Source: JALZDI01 sp965653225 (GTDB lineage Bacteria; Actinomycetota; Actinomycetes; Propionibacteriales; Nocardioidaceae). From it: DNA of 8,318 bases. Below the pieces are notes generated by a model that saw only the letters and a program-made list of their open reading frames with translations, was not told where the DNA came from and searched no databases. The stretch covers positions 1-8,318 of the forward strand of contig CBFGZI010000152.1 of NCBI GenBank assembly GCA_965653225.1, written 5' to 3'. Below are positions 6,488-8,318 of this stretch, piece by piece. The position numbers were made by a program, and so were the translations under genes. Every line of letters starts with the position of its first letter. Position 1 is the first letter of the stretch.

Positions 6488-6670
6488 CAGACACCGTGCT
6501 TTCGGCACGCGTCGCCCACTGGCTTCCCCACCAGTGACCAAACGCGCGTGCGTAGCGAGAGAGTAGTGCCTGATGTGACAGTTGTGAAGGCAAACCCAGA
6601 AAAGGGATATCTCGGGCAGGTCATAGGTAGTCATTGTGGGCTAATTCGCGTGCCCTGAGTCAATAATTGC
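6488..6670. other. Relatively A/T-rich intergenic region between acuC and the HTH gene
   Basis: This 183-bp gap separates two minus-strand genes and is clearly richer in A/T than the surrounding sequence, mainly at 6590-6690. That suggests that the HTH gene has its own promoter rather than reading through from acuC. A small odd-centred palindrome, CAATAATTG (6661-6669), lies next to the acuC stop. I see no convincing small protein or RNA gene here and no T-tract terminator after acuC. Confidence 0.5.
6560..6588 (-). promoter_or_regulatory. Candidate promoter of the HTH gene
   Basis: On the minus strand TTCACA (6588-6583) is followed after exactly 17 nt by TACTCT (6565-6560), a TAnnnT -10 element. 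Transcription would begin around 6553, giving a leader of about 65 nt before the ATG at 6487. A TGTGA pentamer occurs twice across the -35 region (plus strand 6575-6579 and 6583-6587) and might be an operator half-site pair, which is speculative. Confidence 0.38.
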
Positions 6671-7849
6671 TTAGTACAAAGGAATTCCGTGGAAGGGGAA
6701 AACCTGCTTGCGGGTCTCCTGGATCGACCGGTCCAGCCACGAGTCGGGGTCGAAGCCCTGCTCCCAGTCGCGGTACTCCGGCTCCCGGCCGTCGGTCATC
6801 CGCCGCGGCGCGACCCGTCCGAGCATCCGCTGGATGTGGTCGCGCCACTCCTGCGGGGTCTCGGTGCGGGGGTCGACCGGGTGGCCGCCCAGGATCGCCA
6901 GCAGGTGGGTCCAGGCCCGGGGCACGACGTCGACGATGGCGTAGCCGCCTCCGCCGACCGCGACCCAGCGGCCGTCGCTGACCTCGTGCGCCAGGTCGTG
7001 CAGCACGCGGTAGCTCGCGCACTGGCCGTCCACGGTGAGCATCAGGTGCGCCAGCGGGTCCTCGATGTGGGAGTCGCAGCCCTGCTGGGTCACCAGGACC
7101 TGCGGCTTCCACTCCCGAAGCAGCGGCGGCACCACGGCGTGGAAGGCACGCAGCCATCCGGCGTCGGAGGTGCCCGGGGGCAGGGCGACGTTGACCGCGC
7201 TGCCCTCCGCGTCCGGCCCGCCGATCTCGGTGGGCTGGCCGGTGCCGGGGAACAGCATGCGCGGCGTCTCGTGCAGGCTGATGGTGAGCACGCGCGGGTC
7301 GTCGTAGAAGGCCGCCTGGACGCCGTCGCCGTGGTGGACGTCGACGTCGACGTAGCCGACCCGCTCTGCGCCCTGGTCGAGCAGCCACCTGATCGCGATC
7401 GCCGGGTCGTTGTAGATGCAGAAGCCGCTGGCGTAGTCGCGCATCGCGTGGTGCAGGCCGCCGGAGATGTTGGCGGCGTGCAGGGTCTCGCCCTGCCAGA
7501 CCTGGCGGGCCGCCTCGACGGAGGCGCCGACGATGTGCGCACTCGCCTCGTGCATGCCCGCGAACGTGGGGTTGTCGTCGCTGCCCATGCCGAAGTCGAG
7601 GTACATCCCGTACGGCTCGGCGCTCGCCTTGCGCACGGCCTCGATGTAGCGCTCGCTGTGCACGGTGGCGATGAGGTCGTCGTCGGCGACCGGGGCCGGC
7701 ACCTGCGGAAGCCCCTTCGGGCCGACCACATCGAGCGCGCGGGCGAGTCGCATGGTGAGGTCGACGCGCAGCGGCGCCATCGGATGTGAGGGCCCGAAGT
7801 CGTACTCGGTCAACGAGTCGTCGAACACCACACATGCGCTGCCGGTCAT
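6671..7849 (-). CDS. acuC: AcuC-type deacetylase (histone-deacetylase superfamily)
   Basis: This 392-residue enzyme belongs to the arginase/deacetylase fold of class I HDAC-like proteins. AcuC members remove acetyl groups from lysines, the known bacterial substrate being acetyl-CoA synthetase, linking it to acetate metabolism. All active-site elements are present: the His pair H133-H134 (GGLHHAMRDY), zinc ligands D170 and H172 in VDVDVHHGDG, zinc ligand D259 in QGCDSH, and the transition-state Tyr Y303 in GGGGY. The C-terminal 60 residues, ending FPFHGIPLY, look like the extension of actinobacterial AcuC proteins. The frame stays open further upstream, but the added sequence is Arg/Gly/Pro-rich noise, and MTGSACVVFDDSLTEYD is a typical AcuC beginning, so ATG at 7849 is chosen. 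No good ribosome-binding site precedes it; a -10-like TATGGT sits six nt upstream, suggesting a leaderless mRNA. No acetyl-CoA synthetase gene is in the window. Confidence 0.92.
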   Translation of the reverse strand: MTGSACVVFDDSLTEYDFGPSHPMAPLRVDLTMRLARALDVVGPKGLPQVPAPVADDDLIATVHSERYIEAVRKASAEPYGMYLDFGMGSDDNPTFAGMHEASAHIVGASVEAARQVWQGETLHAANISGGLHHAMRDYASGFCIYNDPAIAIRWLLDQGAERVGYVDVDVHHGDGVQAAFYDDPRVLTISLHETPRMLFPGTGQPTEIGGPDAEGSAVNVALPPGTSDAGWLRAFHAVVPPLLREWKPQVLVTQQGCDSHIEDPLAHLMLTVDGQCASYRVLHDLAHEVSDGRWVAVGGGGYAIVDVVPRAWTHLLAILGGHPVDPRTETPQEWRDHIQRMLGRVAPRRMTDGREPEYRDWEQGFDPDSWLDRSIQETRKQVFPFHGIPLY

Positions 7850-7855
7850 CCTGGG

Positions 7856-7861
7856 ACCATA
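7856..7861 (-). promoter_or_regulatory. acuC: -10 element for leaderless acuC transcription
   Basis: TATGGT on the minus strand (7861-7856) ends six nt before the A of the acuC ATG (7849), the spacing expected when the ATG itself is the transcription start. The absence of a Shine-Dalgarno sequence agrees with this. No TTGACA-like -35 is seen 16-18 nt further upstream, as is common for actinobacterial leaderless promoters. Confidence 0.45.
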
Positions 7862-7893
7862 CCCACACCTGCTCGGCCGGGACGTGCGCGCTC

Positions 7894-7954
7894 CTCGGTC
7901 CGGCCCTGTCAGCCCCGCACGGGTCGGCCCGGCACGGATCAGCCCCGGACCGAG
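7894..7954. repeat. 10-bp inverted repeat flanking 15-bp degenerate tandem repeats
   Basis: CTCGGTCCGG (7894-7903) and CCGGACCGAG (7945-7954) are perfect reverse complements 41 bp apart. Between and into the second arm lie three imperfect 15-bp units starting at 7909, 7924 and 7939 (consensus about TCRGCCCSGCACGGR). The last unit covers the stop codon of the oxidoreductase gene. The structure could act as a terminator for that gene, although it has no T-tract and a long loop, or as a binding site upstream of acuC. Confidence 0.45.
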
Positions 7955-8318
7955 AAGTCCAGCCGCGCGTGCGTGAAGCGGTCGACGTGGTCGGTGCCCA
8001 GCGCGGTCGCCGGTGTCAGGCAGCCGGCGCGCTCGGGCGTGGTTCCCGGCTCGGCCAGCATCAGCCCCGCCTCCCCCAGCATCCGCGCGGTCGCGAGGTA
8101 GCCGGGGTGCCCGGTGGCGTCCACCCTGACCTCGACCGTCGCACCGCCGGTGGTGTGCCCGATGGCGCGCAGCCGCCACCGCCAGCCCTCCAGCCGGTCC
8201 GGCGCGGGACCGAACCCCGACGGCGGCACGACGCGGGAGAGCGCACCCGCGACGCGGCGGCGTCCGTCCGGCCGGGCGCGCGCGGTCTGCATCAGCGCCG
8301 CCTGCATTCCCGACAGCA
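7939..8318 (-). CDS. C-terminal part of a saccharopine dehydrogenase-like oxidoreductase (runs off right edge)
   Basis: The frame stays open to the window edge, so only about 125 C-terminal residues are visible. The segments GWRWRLRAIG, VEVRVDATGHPGYLATARML and AGCLTPATALG resemble the C-terminal half of the saccharopine dehydrogenase/trans-acting enoyl reductase family (mycobacterial Rv2449c-like), where a (G/D)PGY..TA.ML block followed by a G..TP...LG block near the end is usual. The nucleotide-binding N-terminal half is outside the window, so cofactor and substrate cannot be judged. An ATG at 8307 exists but would give a fragment without the Rossmann fold, so it is unlikely to be the true start. 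The gene lies 89 nt upstream of acuC on the same strand. Family assignment rests on pattern recall and is moderate. Confidence 0.65.
   Translation of the reverse strand, partial: LSGMQAALMQTARARPDGRRRVAGALSRVVPPSGFGPAPDRLEGWRWRLRAIGHTTGGATVEVRVDATGHPGYLATARMLGEAGLMLAEPGTTPERAGCLTPATALGTDHVDRFTHARLDFSVRG

Noticed and set aside
6488..6634. N-terminal extension of the HTH protein to 119 residues
   Set aside because: The extra 49 residues are Cys/His-rich, cross the predicted promoter, and are not part of the family fold.
6689..7789. Plus-strand 366-codon frame opposite acuC
   Set aside because: No recognisable motif; acuC carries every catalytic residue of its family in the other strand.
7850..8179. 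N-terminal extension of acuC to about 502 residues
   Set aside because: The added segment is Arg/Gly/Ala-rich noise that overlaps the oxidoreductase gene in another frame; family members begin near the MTGSACVV start.

Overview
The window is about 70% G+C with strong G/C bias at third codon positions. Its gene set points to a high-GC actinobacterium: a 33-residue bS22-type ribosomal protein, an excisionase-type helix-turn-helix protein, and an SDR/acyltransferase pair like mycobacterial Rv0501/Rv0502. A Nocardioides-like or related soil genus is my best guess, but the sequence alone does not fix the genus. No rRNA, tRNA, insertion sequence, phage gene or CRISPR array is visible.

Left block (about 43-2719, all minus strand). 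Read in transcription order, the genes are bS22 (2719-2618, GTG start), an extended-SDR 'epimerase-like' protein (2545-1517), and a PlsC-type lysophospholipid acyltransferase (1524-100). The last two overlap by 8 nt and are probably translationally coupled. A strong stem-loop at 43-84 closes the block.

Middle block (2979-6185, plus strand). One large secreted M36 (fungalysin) zinc metalloprotease contains a signal peptide, propeptide, HEYTH catalytic domain, carboxypeptidase-regulatory-like domain, discoidin-like domain and a PPC-like C-terminal domain. A 259-bp region separates it from the divergent bS22 gene. It converges on the HTH gene, with a 14-bp perfect hairpin between them.

Right block (6275-8318, all minus strand). 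In transcription order this holds the C-terminal part of a saccharopine dehydrogenase-like oxidoreductase that runs off the right edge, an AcuC-type deacetylase with all catalytic residues and a likely leaderless start, and a 70-residue HTH protein.

The HTH - bS22 - SDR - acyltransferase order is a conserved actinobacterial neighbourhood (Rv0500A-Rv0500B-Rv0501-Rv0502 in M. tuberculosis, from memory). Here the protease gene, on the opposite strand, sits between the HTH and bS22 genes. This interruption, the loss of the YxxxK catalytic pair in the SDR, and several small repeat/hairpin structures at gene ends are the points most worth a second look. I found no evidence of a novel defence or mobile system.
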